The notes beneath the pieces were generated by a model that saw nothing but the letters and a program-made list of their open reading frames with translations, did no database searches and had not been told where the DNA came from. A program made the translations under genes and the position numbers. Source: Maratus speciosus (Eukaryota; Arthropoda; Arachnida; Araneae; Salticidae). Taken from it: a stretch of 64,000 nucleotides of DNA. Location: NCBI GenBank assembly GCA_963932465.1, contig OZ010792.1:18183701-18247700 (forward strand). Reading direction: 5' to 3'. This document shows, piece after piece, positions 23,169-34,119 of this stretch (its first letter is position 1; each line of letters begins with the position of its first letter).

Positions 23169-23312
23169 TTGGAGAGAGTGAGTGACGATGGGATTTGAAC
23201 CAGGGATCTCATGATCAGGAGGCGAGAACATTAGCGTCGAGCAAAAGGCCAAGCCAGTTACTCTAAGCAAGTAACTCGCTTTATACTGATCATGTGAGAT
23301 GAGATCGCTACA
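23169..23312 (-). repeat. TRIM 3' LTR with tRNA-like boxes
   Basis: Minus-strand TAGAGTAACTGG (23254-23265) resembles a tRNA A box, and GGTTCAAATCCC (23190-23201) is a close B box match. The spacing is about 20 nt longer than in an intronless tRNA. Confidence 0.7.
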
Positions 23313-23542
23313 CACTCCATCCCCAGTGAGAAAGACGTATTGCTGACGTCTGACGAGCGATATGCAATCGTGAATGATGCTGTCGCACGCATATGTGATG
23401 CGTGTGAGGACAGGCTTTGTGCTGTGAGCATGTCACAGGCTTTGGTTGCAGGGGATGATTATTTAGTGCTGCCATCTGTTGGTTATGAGGTGAGATGATT
23501 GTTGCTGAAGGTTGTTTTTGCGTGTTTGTCCGGGTCACCACT

Positions 23543-23686
23543 TTGGAGAGAGTGAGTGACGATGGGATTTGAACCAGGGATCTCATGATCAGGAGGCGAG
23601 AACGTTAGCGTCGAGCAAAAGGCCAAGCCAGTTACTCTAAGCTAGTAACTCGCTTTATCCTGATCATGTGAGAATAGATCACTACA
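23543..23686 (-). repeat. TRIM 5' LTR with tRNA-like boxes
   Basis: Same structure as the other LTR. A-like box at 23628-23639 and B-like box at 23564-23575, both unchanged despite six substitutions elsewhere. Confidence 0.7.
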
Positions 23687-23894
23687 CATTTAATAAAAAT
23701 AAAAATGCTAAAAAGATATCAGATTAAAAGTAATAAAGCAAAGAATAATAAGTTAAATAGTTTTAAATAAAATATCTGGTGCGGAATATTTTTTTTATAA
23801 AACTCCAGAACGATTTAAAATGATTTAAATTTTTGACATAAATTGAAAGAAAACTTTTCTAGTCAAATTGCTATTTCCGTTTTTATAATTTGGT

Positions 23895-24072
23895 GCAGGG
23901 TTACCAGTTTGTCCTCCATTTTTATTCAGAAAATCCGCATTCGTGCCAGAAATTAAAAATAGTATTTTTTGCTTTATTTAATGACAGAAATTTTGTGGTT
24001 ACTTAAAGTAAAGATTCTTATTTAAAAATTATGAAATTTCGAAATAAAGTGGAGGCCAAACTGGCAATCCTG
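23895..24072. mobile_element. GATTGCCAGTTTGGCC-family MITE
   Basis: Left GCAGGGTTACCAGTTTG, right GCCAAACTGGCAATCCTG. ATTTGGT repeats directly at 23888-23894 and 24073-24079. The interior (AGTATTTTTTGCTTTATTTA) matches the copy at 2914. Confidence 0.8.
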
Positions 24073-24539
24073 ATTTGGTAATTCAGATATTGTCTTTTTT
24101 TTTTCTTTTTTCTTTTTTACCAATAGATATTGATATAACATCAATTTTGTTTCAAAAAGTGGAAATATTAGAGACTAATAGGGAACTTTTAAATCCCTAA
24201 TTAAACTAAAGCGTAATGCATTTGTTGATTTTACGTGAAAATTTTAACGCATAATTTTTCCATAGCTTACATGAATTAATTTGTAATACATTCGCTTTCA
24301 CAATGAAACAATGTCACAACAGTGATTTATTTCCATGATCGAAGTGCTTTTATCCTAAATGAAACGTCGTACTTACGTCGATTAGAAGCAATAAGAAACT
24401 CTATAACTTAATAATAATTATACTATGAAAGTTCGGATGAAATTACATTTAAATAAACTATTATACTGGATAAAGTCCACGAAAATTATGCCTGAATTAA
24501 TTCCTTTTACGTCCCAAATACCATTTTCGGATACGGTGA

Positions 24540-24750
24540 AACTCTCTCGATATCAATAAGTATCTATTCGGCATTATGCTCGGCAAACTTTACGCATCTG
24601 TGAAGCCGACTTCTTAGCTAGGGATATACTTGAAAAGATCTGGAAGAACTTTTCATCTATTCAATAGAAGCAAGGAATTTCGAAAGGATTTTATCCAAAT
24701 ATTGGCTAAGTAGAAAAGGATATAGAAAGATCTCCGACTTTTATTTATAG
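24540..24750 (+). repeat. Three-copy dispersed repeat, copy 3 (best preserved)
   Basis: GTATCTATTCGGCATTATGC... GGCAAACTTTACGCATCTG... ACTTGAAAAGATCTGG... Read from 24570, this copy is open for 35 codons (VSIRHYARQTLRICEADF...) and ends at TAG. Copies 1 and 2 have stops or frameshifts in the same stretch. I do not recognise the product, and no mobile element ends are visible. Confidence 0.6.
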
Positions 24751-24975
24751 AATAATATTACTTGAATAAACGGCATATAATTATTGCAGTATTTTTATTC
24801 TTGTAGCCTTCTGACTTAAAAAAATGTTATTACTTTTTTAGTTACATTTAGAGATGGTGACATTTATTAAAAGTTAAGAATTTACTTTAATTTGAAGTGG
24901 GCTTTCCTTTTTTTTTAAATTCAGAATTTCCAGATTCTTACCAGAAAATTCAAACAAAATTTTGTGTTATGTTAA

Positions 24976-25179
24976 CCCCTTAAGAGGCGATTGGATATAT
25001 TTTATCCCACCTACGATTAATGAAGATTTACACAAGAAAACAATTACGAAATTTTACTTTTCTAACTTTGGTGGAAAAAAAGTCGTAGAATTGCTTTTCC
25101 TTGTTCTGAAATAAAATTTTTCTAATTTTCCGGTGGTAATTCAGCATTACACAAACGCAATTGCTTGCCCCTCAAGGGG
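24976..25179. mobile_element. TTAA-flanked MITE (reverse copy of 20858)
   Basis: TTAA at 24972-24975 and 25180-25183. Left CCCCTTAAGAGGCG, right TTGCTTGCCCCTCAAGGGG. The interior is the reverse complement of the 20858 element. Confidence 0.8.
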
Positions 25180-25825
25180 TTAAAGACAGGCATTTTGTAA
25201 TTATACTCAGTAGTTATTTATCTTTCATAATTTACGGTGTAAATTCAGATTAGAAAAAAAGACCCAAACTTGGAATCTTGATTTAAAGTTATTTTATAAA
25301 GAAATTGATCGAAAGAATTCAAATAAATATTTGAAAGGGCATAAGCCGGATAAGCATTGGAAACATGCCTTTCAATCAAATTTCCTGATTTTCTTCCCAG
25401 ATATGGCTACATACCTGATAACATATTTCCCCTTTTACCACCCTACAAATATTGATATTTAATGAAATAAAAATGTTTTTTCGATTTAAAAAAAAAACGG
25501 ATTTTCTCAAAAACTGCCGCGCGGAATTTCATGCCATTTACTGAGGATATATAGATACCAAAGATGCATAACTGGTATTTTTTGTATAATTTTCTGTTTA
25601 TAAAAACTGTGCGAAATAGCGCAATAAAAATTAAAAAAAATAAAAATCATATTTTACGGTTATCCGAAAATTGTCATTTTTTTGTAAAAAATTTCCCATA
25701 TGTGCCCATATATTCTATAAAAATTCCGAAAGTTTGCGTTAGGTACAACATAAAAATATTTACAAAAATGTATGGCTAAGATGTGTTATTATCCCACCCT
25801 CCGCGATGTTGAGTATTTGGCGATT

Positions 25826-25918
25826 TTTATCGCTCTGGCAACCCCAGCGTTTGGCGTCTAGTAACTTATTATGGCAACCCCAGCGTTTGGCGTCTAGTAA
25901 CTTATTATGGCAACCCCC
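25826..25918 (+). repeat. 36-bp tandem repeat
   Basis: TGGCAACCCCAGCGTTTGGC followed by GTCTAGTAACTTATTA occurs twice in full and then begins a third time (TGGCAACCCC). Confidence 0.9.
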
Positions 25919-26267
25919 TTTTTTATGACGCGAGAGCGTGAACATTCATTTCACTGCCGGGTGTCGTTTCGTTGCTGACGGTTGGTTGACTCTTGTACCA
26001 GATACTCTTTGATATCGTGTTCTATGGCTGTCTTTTTATTTTTATGTTAAATTTATTGGATGTATTTCATTGACTATAGTTTCTGTAGTCCGTTTAAACG
26101 CTCTTGCTGAAGTAATTAAGAAATATGAGGAAATTTTGACATGAAAGGGGGGTTTGTTTATAGCGTGTCAATGCATATTAAGCCTATTTTGGAAAATGAC
26201 GGCGGTGTTATATTTTGTGCTGTAGGTTTCAAGAAAGCAGATGTCTGTTAAGGTATGTTGATAATTT

Positions 26268-26640
26268 TATGTATATTTTGTTGCTTTAAGAGTTTTTTAC
26301 ATTTTGAGATTGCTACAAAACGAGAACTAATGAATTTTGAGAATTCTATATCGCGAAAAATGCTGAATTCGGCGATGTTTTTTTTTCGGAAAATGAGCGC
26401 GAAGCGCTCATACAACTATTGCTGATTGCCACTTTAGCGAGTCTCGTTTTTAAGGCATATTTTGCTGTTTTAAGAGTTTTTTACATTTTGAGATTGCTAC
26501 AAGACGAGAACTGCTGAATTTTGAGAATGCTATATTAGCGAGAAATGCTGAATTCGGCGATGTTTTTTTTCCGTTAAATGTGCGCGAAGCGCTCATACAA
26601 GGATTACTGATTTGCCAGTTTAGCGAATTTTGTTTATTAT
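26268..26640 (+). repeat. About 185-bp duplicated module
   Basis: AGAGTTTTTTACATTTTGAG, ATGCTGAATTCGGCGATG and the small palindrome GCGCGAAGCGC occur in the same order at 26290-26420 and 26475-26610. The two units have diverged by several substitutions. Confidence 0.85.
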
Positions 26641-27518
26641 TTACATTTTATTTTCGTTGAGCCAAACATGCGTAGAAACGGGTGCTTGGCGACATTTACT
26701 ACTTGGCGGAAAAGGGGTTTTCTCGCCAAAAAAAATCCAAGATGGCGGAGGGTGGGATAATAACACATCTGTTCCAAATGTATATTAAAAATATTGAAAT
26801 ACAGTTTAAGGCGTTATTTTGGGCGGGGCTACTCAACTTCGACATCCGAATAATTTTTGGAACAAAGTCAGCAGACAATATGTCAACTGATATATTTTAG
26901 ATTCCGTTAAGCATATAATCCATGTTTTTCAACTTCATGCTCATTTTGATATCGACATCGTTGAGAATGTTGCTCATGTGTTCATTAAAATTTTAAATAC
27001 AGCAATTCTGTAACTGTTTATTCCAAAATATCTTCGGATGTCGAAGTTGTGTAGCTCCGCCTCAAATAACGCCTTAAAATGAATTTCAATAATTTTAATA
27101 CACATTTTTGTAAATATTTATATGTAGTACCCAACGCAAACTTTCGGCATTTATATAGAATATACGGGCACATATGGGGAGTTTTTTACAAGAAAATGAT
27201 AATTTTCGGATAACCATAAGATATGATTTTAATTTTTTTTAATTTTTATTTCGCTATTTCACACCGTTTTTATAAACAGAAAATTATACAAAAATTACCA
27301 GTTATGCATCTTTGGTATCTATGGCATGAAAATCCGTGCAGCAGTTTTTGAAAAAATCCGTTTTTTAAAAAATCAAAAAAACATTTTTACTCATTAAATA
27401 TCAATATTTATAGGGTGATAATAGGGGAAATATATTGTCAGATATGTAGCCACATCTGGGAAAAAAATCAGGAAATTTGATTGAAAGGCATGTTTCCAAT
27501 GCTTATTCGGCTATGCCC

Positions 27519-28087
27519 TTTGAAATATTTTGATAAATTGAATTTTTGTTTTGAGTTAAACAATAAACAATTTATTTCTAAAAATTTAGATTCTATTATA
27601 ACATGTAATATTATTATGTGCATAAATATTGCATTAATAAATTGCCGTATAATCTTGCCTATACAACGAGGCTGTAGTAGGAAGCAAGTATTTTTCTATT
27701 CGTATGATGGCTTTATTAATGTAAAAATTTCCAGTTCCAAAATTCTGCAACTGGAAATAACAAAATGTAAACTCATTTTTGAGTATTTTCTCTTATAATA
27801 ATTCCGAATATTTAAGTCTCAATCTTTATAAACATACGAACTCATTTTAGATTTGGAAATCCGCTTTATTTTTATAGAACTTTCCTACTACGTAATTTAG
27901 TTTTTACGAGCACATTCATGAGCTTGGCCTGATTCTCAGTACCAATGGGGCAAACATCCACCAGTTAAAAGGAATAGAAAATTTTGCCTTATTTATCACA
28001 GAAATTCTGCATGAATAACGAGCTAGGAAATTTCTGTTCAAATTTACTGGTGGTAAAGCCTGCATAAAGGACACTCCCGAACAGGCT
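27519..28087. other. No recognised gene
   Basis: A frame of about 105 codons overlaps the foldback terminus (27481-27798) and has no motif that I recognise. No gene call. Confidence 0.4.
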
Positions 28088-28275
28088 CCCTAGTTTGGCC
28101 TCCTCTTTTATTCAAAAAATGTAAATTTATACCGGAACTTCCAAAAGAAGAATTTTTATTTTATGTAAAAACGAAATGTCTGTCATTAAATGAAAGAAAA
28201 ATATATTATTGAGAAGTTCTACTATAAATTCGGAATTTTTGGAAAAAAAGTCAAACTGGTAATCCTGCTCCCAAA
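28088..28275. mobile_element. Diverged GATTGCCAGTTTGGCC-family MITE
   Basis: Left CTAGTTTGGCCTCCTC and right AAACTGGTAATCCTGC resemble the ends of the 23895 element. The interior carries ATGTCTGTCATTAAATG, as in the family. Confidence 0.6.
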
Positions 28276-28438
28276 TAGCGGCCACTTTTATTTAGTGAAC
28301 ACTTTTCCAATTTCCACGACCTATAGAGTAAGCATGAATTCAATCCTGAAGAGCGTACAAATTCCAAAGTACAGAGGTGTCCGCTGTTCAGACGTTTTAC
28401 TCTTGTTACACACGGATTTGATACAGCCGTCATAATAC

Positions 28439-29012
28439 ACCTGGAACCGGCAGTACAGACACATGGTTCGTACGGATACCGTTATTTCCCCATGGTACTA
28501 CCAGTATTTTTTATAGGAAAAGAAATCTATGTTAAAAACGCAAAATTTCGCCTTCTTTTAAGAAGAGATTTTCTATAACATAATACTGATGCAAAAAATT
28601 TTCTGGTCTGCAAAATTCAAGGAGGCATACGAACCATGAGACAACCACCTCATCGAGTTGGAGGCTGAAATTCCAGAATTAGCTAAAACTCGATTCCCAT
28701 GTTAAAACGCAATTCGTCTGTCAAGTCATAACTTAGAAGAAAATACCTAAAAACACGATTTTAGAGGTTGATTCGTAGGTTTACCATTGTGTAATCCTGC
28801 TCCCAGTCCGCCATGTTTTCATACCTTTGGGTGCAGGAAAACGCAATGTTAAACCTACGAGTCGACCGTTAAAATTGGGTTTTTAGGTGTTTTTCACCAA
28901 GATATGACTTGGCAGACCAATTGCGTTTTAATTTGGGAATCGAGTTTTAGCTAATTCTGGAATTTCAGCCTCCAACTCGATAAGATGGTTGTCTGTGCTG
29001 CCGGCTCCTGGT
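28439..29012. mobile_element. Foldback element with long arms, interrupted in its left arm
   Basis: Left CCTGGAACCGGCAGTACAG pairs with right CTGTGCTGCCGGCTCCTGG. The arms continue (after the insertion) through CGAGTTGGAGGCTGAAATTC and CAGAATTAGCTAAAACTCGA. A 177-bp MITE with AGACA duplications splits the left arm. The target duplication of the outer element is unclear. Confidence 0.75.
28462..28638. mobile_element. 177-bp MITE, GGTTCGTACGG family, nested
   Basis: Ends CATGGTTCGTACGG and CATACGAACCATG. AGACA at 28457-28461 and 28639-28643. The intact right arm of the host element gives the uninterrupted sequence, so the insertion point is exact. Confidence 0.85.
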
Positions 29013-29218
29013 CTCTAAGATATGGTACTGTAAGTTAACGACAAGCTTATTTTTAAGTACTTGTTACTTATATTTAGGCATAATATTTGCTTGTTTATAA
29101 TACATTTATTCTTAAAAATGAGTAGGTTTAAGTCCTTTTCTTTGCATACATTTTCTTTAACAGTATTGTAAACTGGATTTTTCTTTCGCATAATGCTGTT
29201 TTTAAATTTTATGCTATA

Positions 29219-29592
29219 CAGGGGGTCTACAAATTAGTTGGACAATTTCGTAAGTTAAGAACTTCCGAAATATCAAATGAAATTAACTAGTTGAAAATCA
29301 GATTAGTAGTAATATTGCCAAAGTTTATTCATAGATGGTGTTAGGTGTCAAAATTGACGCTATTGCTCAATTTTGTTCGGCATTACGATAATAGAGACGT
29401 ACAACGGTGCTGAAAAAGCGAAATGCTTTCTTTGGTTTCATGAAACCCATTCTGCTGTGCAAGTACGACGAAACTTTCTTCAATAATTGTAAACTTTAAC
29501 TATTTTTCTATCTTACATGTACTTTAATTTGTTTTCCGGTCAATTCCGTTCAATAAATCATTGTTTTTGCCCAACTAATTTGTAGTCACCTG
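29219..29592 (+). mobile_element. Mariner-type deletion derivative with transposase N-terminal remnant
   Basis: Ends CAGGGGGTCTACAAATTAG and CTAATTTGTAGTCACCTG are inverted, with TA on both sides (29217-29218 and 29593-29594). Inside, at about 29413-29490, a frame reads AEKAKCFLWFHETHSAVQVR. This resembles the N-terminal helix-turn-helix start (DUF4817-like) of arthropod transposase-related proteins, and it stops soon after. The catalytic region is missing. Family naming from this short stretch is tentative. Confidence 0.65.
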
Positions 29593-30029
29593 TATATATA
29601 TATATATATACATTAAAATTAATGTTATTGGACATAAAACAAAGATCTGTAATTTGAACGTATATTTCCTTTAGCAAACTTTTAAGAAAAAAATAGATAT
29701 AAACATATGTTTATAGCTCTTTGTGTTGCCTGACCCTCCAGTTTCGATTCTCCTTCGAGGAAACGCCTCTTTTTTACTTTGTCAATCTTGAAAAATTCGC
29801 CACAGGGAAGCAGACGCCAGTCTATTGTTTTTTAGGGGACTAACGAAAGTGGTGGTAGCTAACAGATACTTGCTGCTATAATCAGATTATTTTTTTTATA
29901 ATTTCCTAATCCTCGTTGTGTCCTTTTGATCTCAGACACTTCGACGCTCTCTAAATTTTATGTAATCTATACTAATCTATCTATACTATCTATACTAATC
30001 TATACCAATATTATAAAGAGGTAAGAATT

Positions 30030-32520
30030 GTTTATTTGTAGGAAGTAAGCTCTGGAACAACCGAACGGATTCCAAAAGTAATGGTATCAAAATGATGGTG
30101 TTAGTCCAACTTAGAACATAGGCTATATTTTATGTCCGTGCCACTGGCCAAAAGGGGGTGTAGGAGCAAAAAACGTTCTAAAAACGCGATTTTTGTGTTA
30201 CTGAAGGGCCTAGAAACATAAAATTTGGAATGGTAGTTACTTATAATATACTAATGATTTCTAAGGACATTTCTTTAAAAAATCGACATTAAAAAGGGGT
30301 AAAAATGCGCGAAAACCGTTCTAAATGGCGATTTTTACGCAATTTCAGGAAGTACCAAACCGATTTAAAAAATAATGATGTCAAAGTGATAGTGATAACC
30401 CTCGCTCGAACATAGGCTACATTTTATGCAGGTGCCTCTACCCCTAAAGGGGGTGCAGGAGCAAAAAACGTTCGAAATTGCGAATTTTGCGTTACTGAAG
30501 GGTCTAGATACATGAAATTTGGCATGGTAGTTACTTATTAGATATAAATGATCTCTAAGAACATTTCTTAAAATATTCCAAATTTAAAACGGGTGAAAAT
30601 GCGCAAAAAGCGTTCTAAAAAACGTTCTAAATGGCGATTTTTACGCACGAAACCGATTTAAAAAACAATGGTGTAAAAATGATGGTGACAACCCTTGCTC
30701 CAATATAGGCTTCTTTTTATGTCGGTGCCACTACCCCTAAAGGGGGTGGCAGGAGCAAAAAAAAAATTTCAAAATTGCGATTTTTGTGTTACTGAAGGGC
30801 CCAGATACAGGGAATTTACAATAGTAGTTATTTATAGGATATAAATGATCTCTAAAATCATTTCTTAAAAATTTCAAAATTTAAAAGGGGTGAAAATGCG
30901 CGAAAAGAGTTCTAAAAAACGTTCTAAATGGCGATTTCTACGCAGTCTCAGAAAGTACCCAACTTATTTCTAAAGTAATGGTTGGAAATCGATTATGACA
31001 ACCCTTGCTCCAATATAAGCCCTATTTTATGTCGGTGTCACTAACACCTAGGGGTTGCAGAAGCAAAAAACGTTCTAAATTACGATTTTTGTGTTACTGA
31101 AGGGCCTATATTCCTGAAATTAGGAGGGGCAGTTACTTATAAGATACAAATTATCCTTAAGAACATTTTCTAAAAAACCTAAATTTAAATGGGTGAAAAT
31201 GAGCGAAAACCGTTCTAAAAAACTTTCTAAATTGCGATTTCTACGCAATCTCAGGAAGTACCGAACCGATTTAAAAAATAATGGTGTGAAAACGATGGTG
31301 ATAGCCCTCGCTCCAACATAGGCTGTAATTCATGTCTGTGCTGTTACCCCGAAGGGGGTGAAGGAGCGAAAAACGATCTAAATTGCGTTTTTGTAATACT
31401 GCAGGGGCTAGCAACTTGAAACTAGGCATGGTAGTTACTTATAATATATAAATGATCACTAAGAACATTTCCTAAATAATTCGAAATTTAAAAGGGGTGA
31501 AAATGGACGAAAAACATTCTAAATTGCGATTTATACGCAATCTCAAAAAATACCCAACCGATTTCAAAAGTAATGGTTGGAAATTGATTACGACAGCCCT
31601 TGCTCCAGTATAGGATCTATTTCATGTCGGCGTCACTACCACCTTGCGGTTGCATTGTAAAAAAACTTTCTAAATTGCGATTTTCGTGATACTGAAGGGA
31701 CTAGTAACTTGAAATTTGGCATGGTAATTACTTATGAGATATAAATGCTCTCTAAGAAGAGTTCCTTAAAAATTTGAAATTTAAAAGGGGTGAAAATGAA
31801 CGAAAAGCGTTCTGAAAACTTTCTAAATAGCGATTTCTGCGCAATCTCAGGAAATATAAACTGATTTCAGAAGTAATGGTTTCAAATTGATGGTGACAGC
31901 CCCCACTCCAACATATCTTATATTTTACGTTGTTGTCACTACCACCTGGGAATTACAGGGGCAAAACATTTCTAAATTGCGTTTTTTGTGTTACTGAGGG
32001 GGTCTAACATTTTAAATTTGGAATGGTAATTACTTCAAAGGTGCAAATGCTTACTAAGAATTGTTGAAAGAAAATTCTAAATTTAAAAGGATGAAGTGAG
32101 CGAAAAGCGTTTTATAAGCGTTCTAAATTACGATTTTTATGGAATCGTATGAAATACGAAACCGATTTGAAACATAATAGTTGCAAATTGATGAAGATAG
32201 AACCTACTCAAACATAAGCTATATTTTACGTCGGTGCCACAATCCCTAGAGGGTTGCAGGAGCAAAGAACGTTCTAAATTGCGATTTCTACGGTACTGCA
32301 GAGGCTAGAAACTTTAAATATAGCGCGGTAGTTACTTATAAAATATAAATGTCCTCTAAGAACAGTCGAAAATAAAATTCGAAATTAAAAAGAAGTGAAG
32401 CGAAGGGAAGGAGCGAAAAGCATTGTAAAAGAGTCCTAAATTACGATTTCTATGGAATCTCAGGAAATAATAAACCGTTTACAGAAGTTATTGGTTGCGA
32501 ATAAAGAGTGATAGTCCCTC
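30030..32520 (+). repeat. Tandem array, about 300-bp unit, at least 8 copies
   Basis: Each unit carries GTTACTGAAGGGCCTAGA-like, TTTAAAAGGGGTGAAAATG-like and GGAAGTACC..CCGATTT-like blocks. The first recurs near 30199, 30495, 30789, 31097, 31397, 31690, 31993 and 32290, giving units of 293-308 bp. Degenerate units continue to about 33200. Confidence 0.85.
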
Positions 32521-32529
32521 GCAGGGTCA

Positions 32530-32830
32530 TCGCTAAGGGGGGGGATACATTCGCAAATATTATTACACTTGGCAAATTTACAAACTTAGATGGCAAATTT
32601 GTTTAAAACTTTACTAAAAACTATAATATATTTTCTATTTCTGATAGACTTGGCAGACATTACAAAACTAATTGGGAATATTATTAAACTTTTAACAAAT
32701 AAGAACTATATTACATTTTCTTACTATGGTAAGTTGGCAAAATTATAAAACGAGTTGGCAAATACTGAAATTTGACTTGGCAATTTAAGGTTCTCTCCCC
32801 TACCAATAAAAATTCTACACTATACGGGTC
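32530..32830. repeat. Foreign block within the Helitron array, with ACTTGGCAAAT repeats
   Basis: GGGGGGGGATACATTCGCAA to about CTCTCCCCTACC interrupts the 300-bp periodicity. It contains two copies of AACTATAATATATTTTCT-like and TTGGCAAA-like modules. The ends GGGGGGGG and CTCCCC are suggestive of an insertion but unproven. Confidence 0.45.
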
Positions 32831-33563
32831 TCCTATAAGAGCCTATACGGGCTATATTTTATGCTGGTGTTACTACCACCTGGTTGGCTGGAACAATAAT
32901 AAAGCCTTTAAAAACATTTAAATTCTGTTTTCCATAGAATATTTGGAAATACCAACCGATTTCAAGGTTAATGTTGGCAAATTAATGGCGACAGTCTCTG
33001 TTTCAACATTTTTCGAGACATTCTATTTCACTAACACCAGAGAGGTGGTAGACTGTTAGACTAGAAGCTTGGAATTTGTCATGATGATTAATTTTAAGAT
33101 GTAAATGTGTTAAGATGGTTTCTAAAAAATTCAAAACTTCAAATGAATACTGAAATGAGCGTATGAAATGAGCATAAAAGTCTCAAAATACTTTCTAAAT
33201 TATCATTTATTTGGAATTAGTTTTAGTTCTTCGTATTAATTAAAATCTCATTTCTGTCTATTGCACTTTTATAATGAAGTTCAGTCAAACTGTGATTTAA
33301 TTTGTAATTTTGGAATTATTCTAAAAAGTGTACTTCTAATCAAAAATAGTCATGCAAATATCACTTGGCATATTTCAACTATTACGCGAGCAAATCCGCG
33401 GGGTTTGCTAGTCATATCATAATTTGTAAAATCTGAGTACTGACATTGTTGTAGGAAGTCTTGTTAATAGAATGATTTTAGACGTGCATAAAAATTGTCA
33501 AGAATTATTTGCTGCAGTGCCCTGATGTACGCTGAAGTGCGCGGTATTAAAAAAAATCTTTAT

Positions 33564-33690
33564 TAAAATTGCATATATTTTCTCCTTTTATTGACTAAAA
33601 CTCTAAAATTGCATATATGTATTTCTTTTAGTGGTTAAACCTCTAAAATTGCATATATTTATTCTTTTACTGACTAAAACTCTATAAACG
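33564..33690 (+). repeat. 40-bp tandem repeat, 3 copies
   Basis: TAAAATTGCATATAT..., then TTTTA.TG.CTAAAACTC, with unit starts near 33571, 33611 and 33651. Confidence 0.85.
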
Positions 33691-34119
33691 ACTGAAATAG
33701 TGAAATTTGCTCTGCTTTATCTTGTGTGGGGTTTGAAAGGAGGAGTCATTATGTTCTATGTCATTTCTCATTAATGTCCAAATATTCAGTTTATCCGCTC
33801 CCAGTTTAGAATTCCCAGTTTAGAAGCTTGCCAACAGAGCACAGTTCCTGAGTTTATTTAGGCTTTTGGAGTCAAAAATATTGAAAAATAGGAAGTGGTG
33901 CAAAGTTACACCCCATGGTTCAAAGTTACCCTGAATGACTATAACGGTTTAGAATTTAGCTGTAGGACTCAGTTGAGAGTGGACACCATGTATACAACGA
34001 GCTCTGTCAAACTTCAGTGATGTTTGCAGTGACATATACCTCTATGAAAAAGGGACTTCACATTCCCGAACTGCTTCCTAAAAACCAATGATTTTTTTAA
34101 GTACCTTGTAAGAGCAAAT

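Larger units (their letters stand above)
23169..23686 (-). mobile_element. TRIM-like miniature LTR retrotransposon, 518 bp
   Basis: Two 144-bp direct repeats (23169-23312 and 23543-23686, six differences) flank a 230-bp interior, with a CATTT duplication at 23164-23168 and 23687-23691. Read on the minus strand, the repeat starts TGTAG. One base after its inner end comes TGGTGACCCGGACAAACACG, a TGG-initial primer-binding-like site. The other interior end is the purine-rich CTGGGGATGGAG just before the second repeat. There is no gag-pol. A 92-codon minus-strand frame spans the interior but has no recognisable motif. TRIMs are moved by enzymes from larger LTR elements. Confidence 0.8.
25774..26775. 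mobile_element. 1,002-bp nested element with 8-bp duplication
   Basis: Exact duplication AAATGTAT at 25766-25773 and 26776-26783. The terminal repeats share AGATGTGTTATTATCCCACC and continue CTCCGC, with GG as the outermost bases on both strands. The relative at 44746 lacks this insertion at the homologous site. No long frame. The 8-bp duplication fits hAT, P or Merlin; the GG ends do not look hAT-like. Inside are two sets of tandem repeats. Confidence 0.8.
25337..27518. mobile_element. Foldback element (GGGCATAGCCGG family), interrupted copy
   Basis: Left GGGCATAAGCCGGATAAGC and right GCTTATTCGGCTATGCCC, with inverted arms of about 450 bp or more. TTTGAAA lies at 25330-25336 and 27519-27525. 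It is interrupted at 25774-26775 by an unrelated element. The uninterrupted relative is at 44746-45941. No transposase frame. Superfamily not assigned. Confidence 0.82.
29969..33411 (+). mobile_element. Helitron with long internal tandem array
   Basis: The left end is TCTATACCAATATTATAAAG in a local run of TCTATACTAA repeats, so the exact first base is ambiguous (29946-29998). The right end is GCAAATCCGCGGGGTTTGC then CTAG, followed by T (33412). The terminal hairpin, CTAG end, T flank and lack of inverted repeats are Helitron hallmarks. No Rep/helicase frame is present, so it is non-autonomous. Most of the body is a tandem array of about 300-bp units. Confidence 0.8.

Noticed and set aside
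23169..23686. Functional tRNA genes at the B-box-like sequences
   Set aside because: No acceptor-stem pairing or plausible anticodon arm; the sequences are LTR parts of the TRIM.
27481..27798. 105-codon frame
   Set aside because: It starts within the terminal repeat of the foldback element, with no domain and biased AT-rich codons.
30030..32520. Possible CRISPR-like array because of regular repeats
   Set aside because: Units are about 300 bp and diverged, with no short identical repeats or unique spacers, inside a Helitron in a eukaryotic genome.
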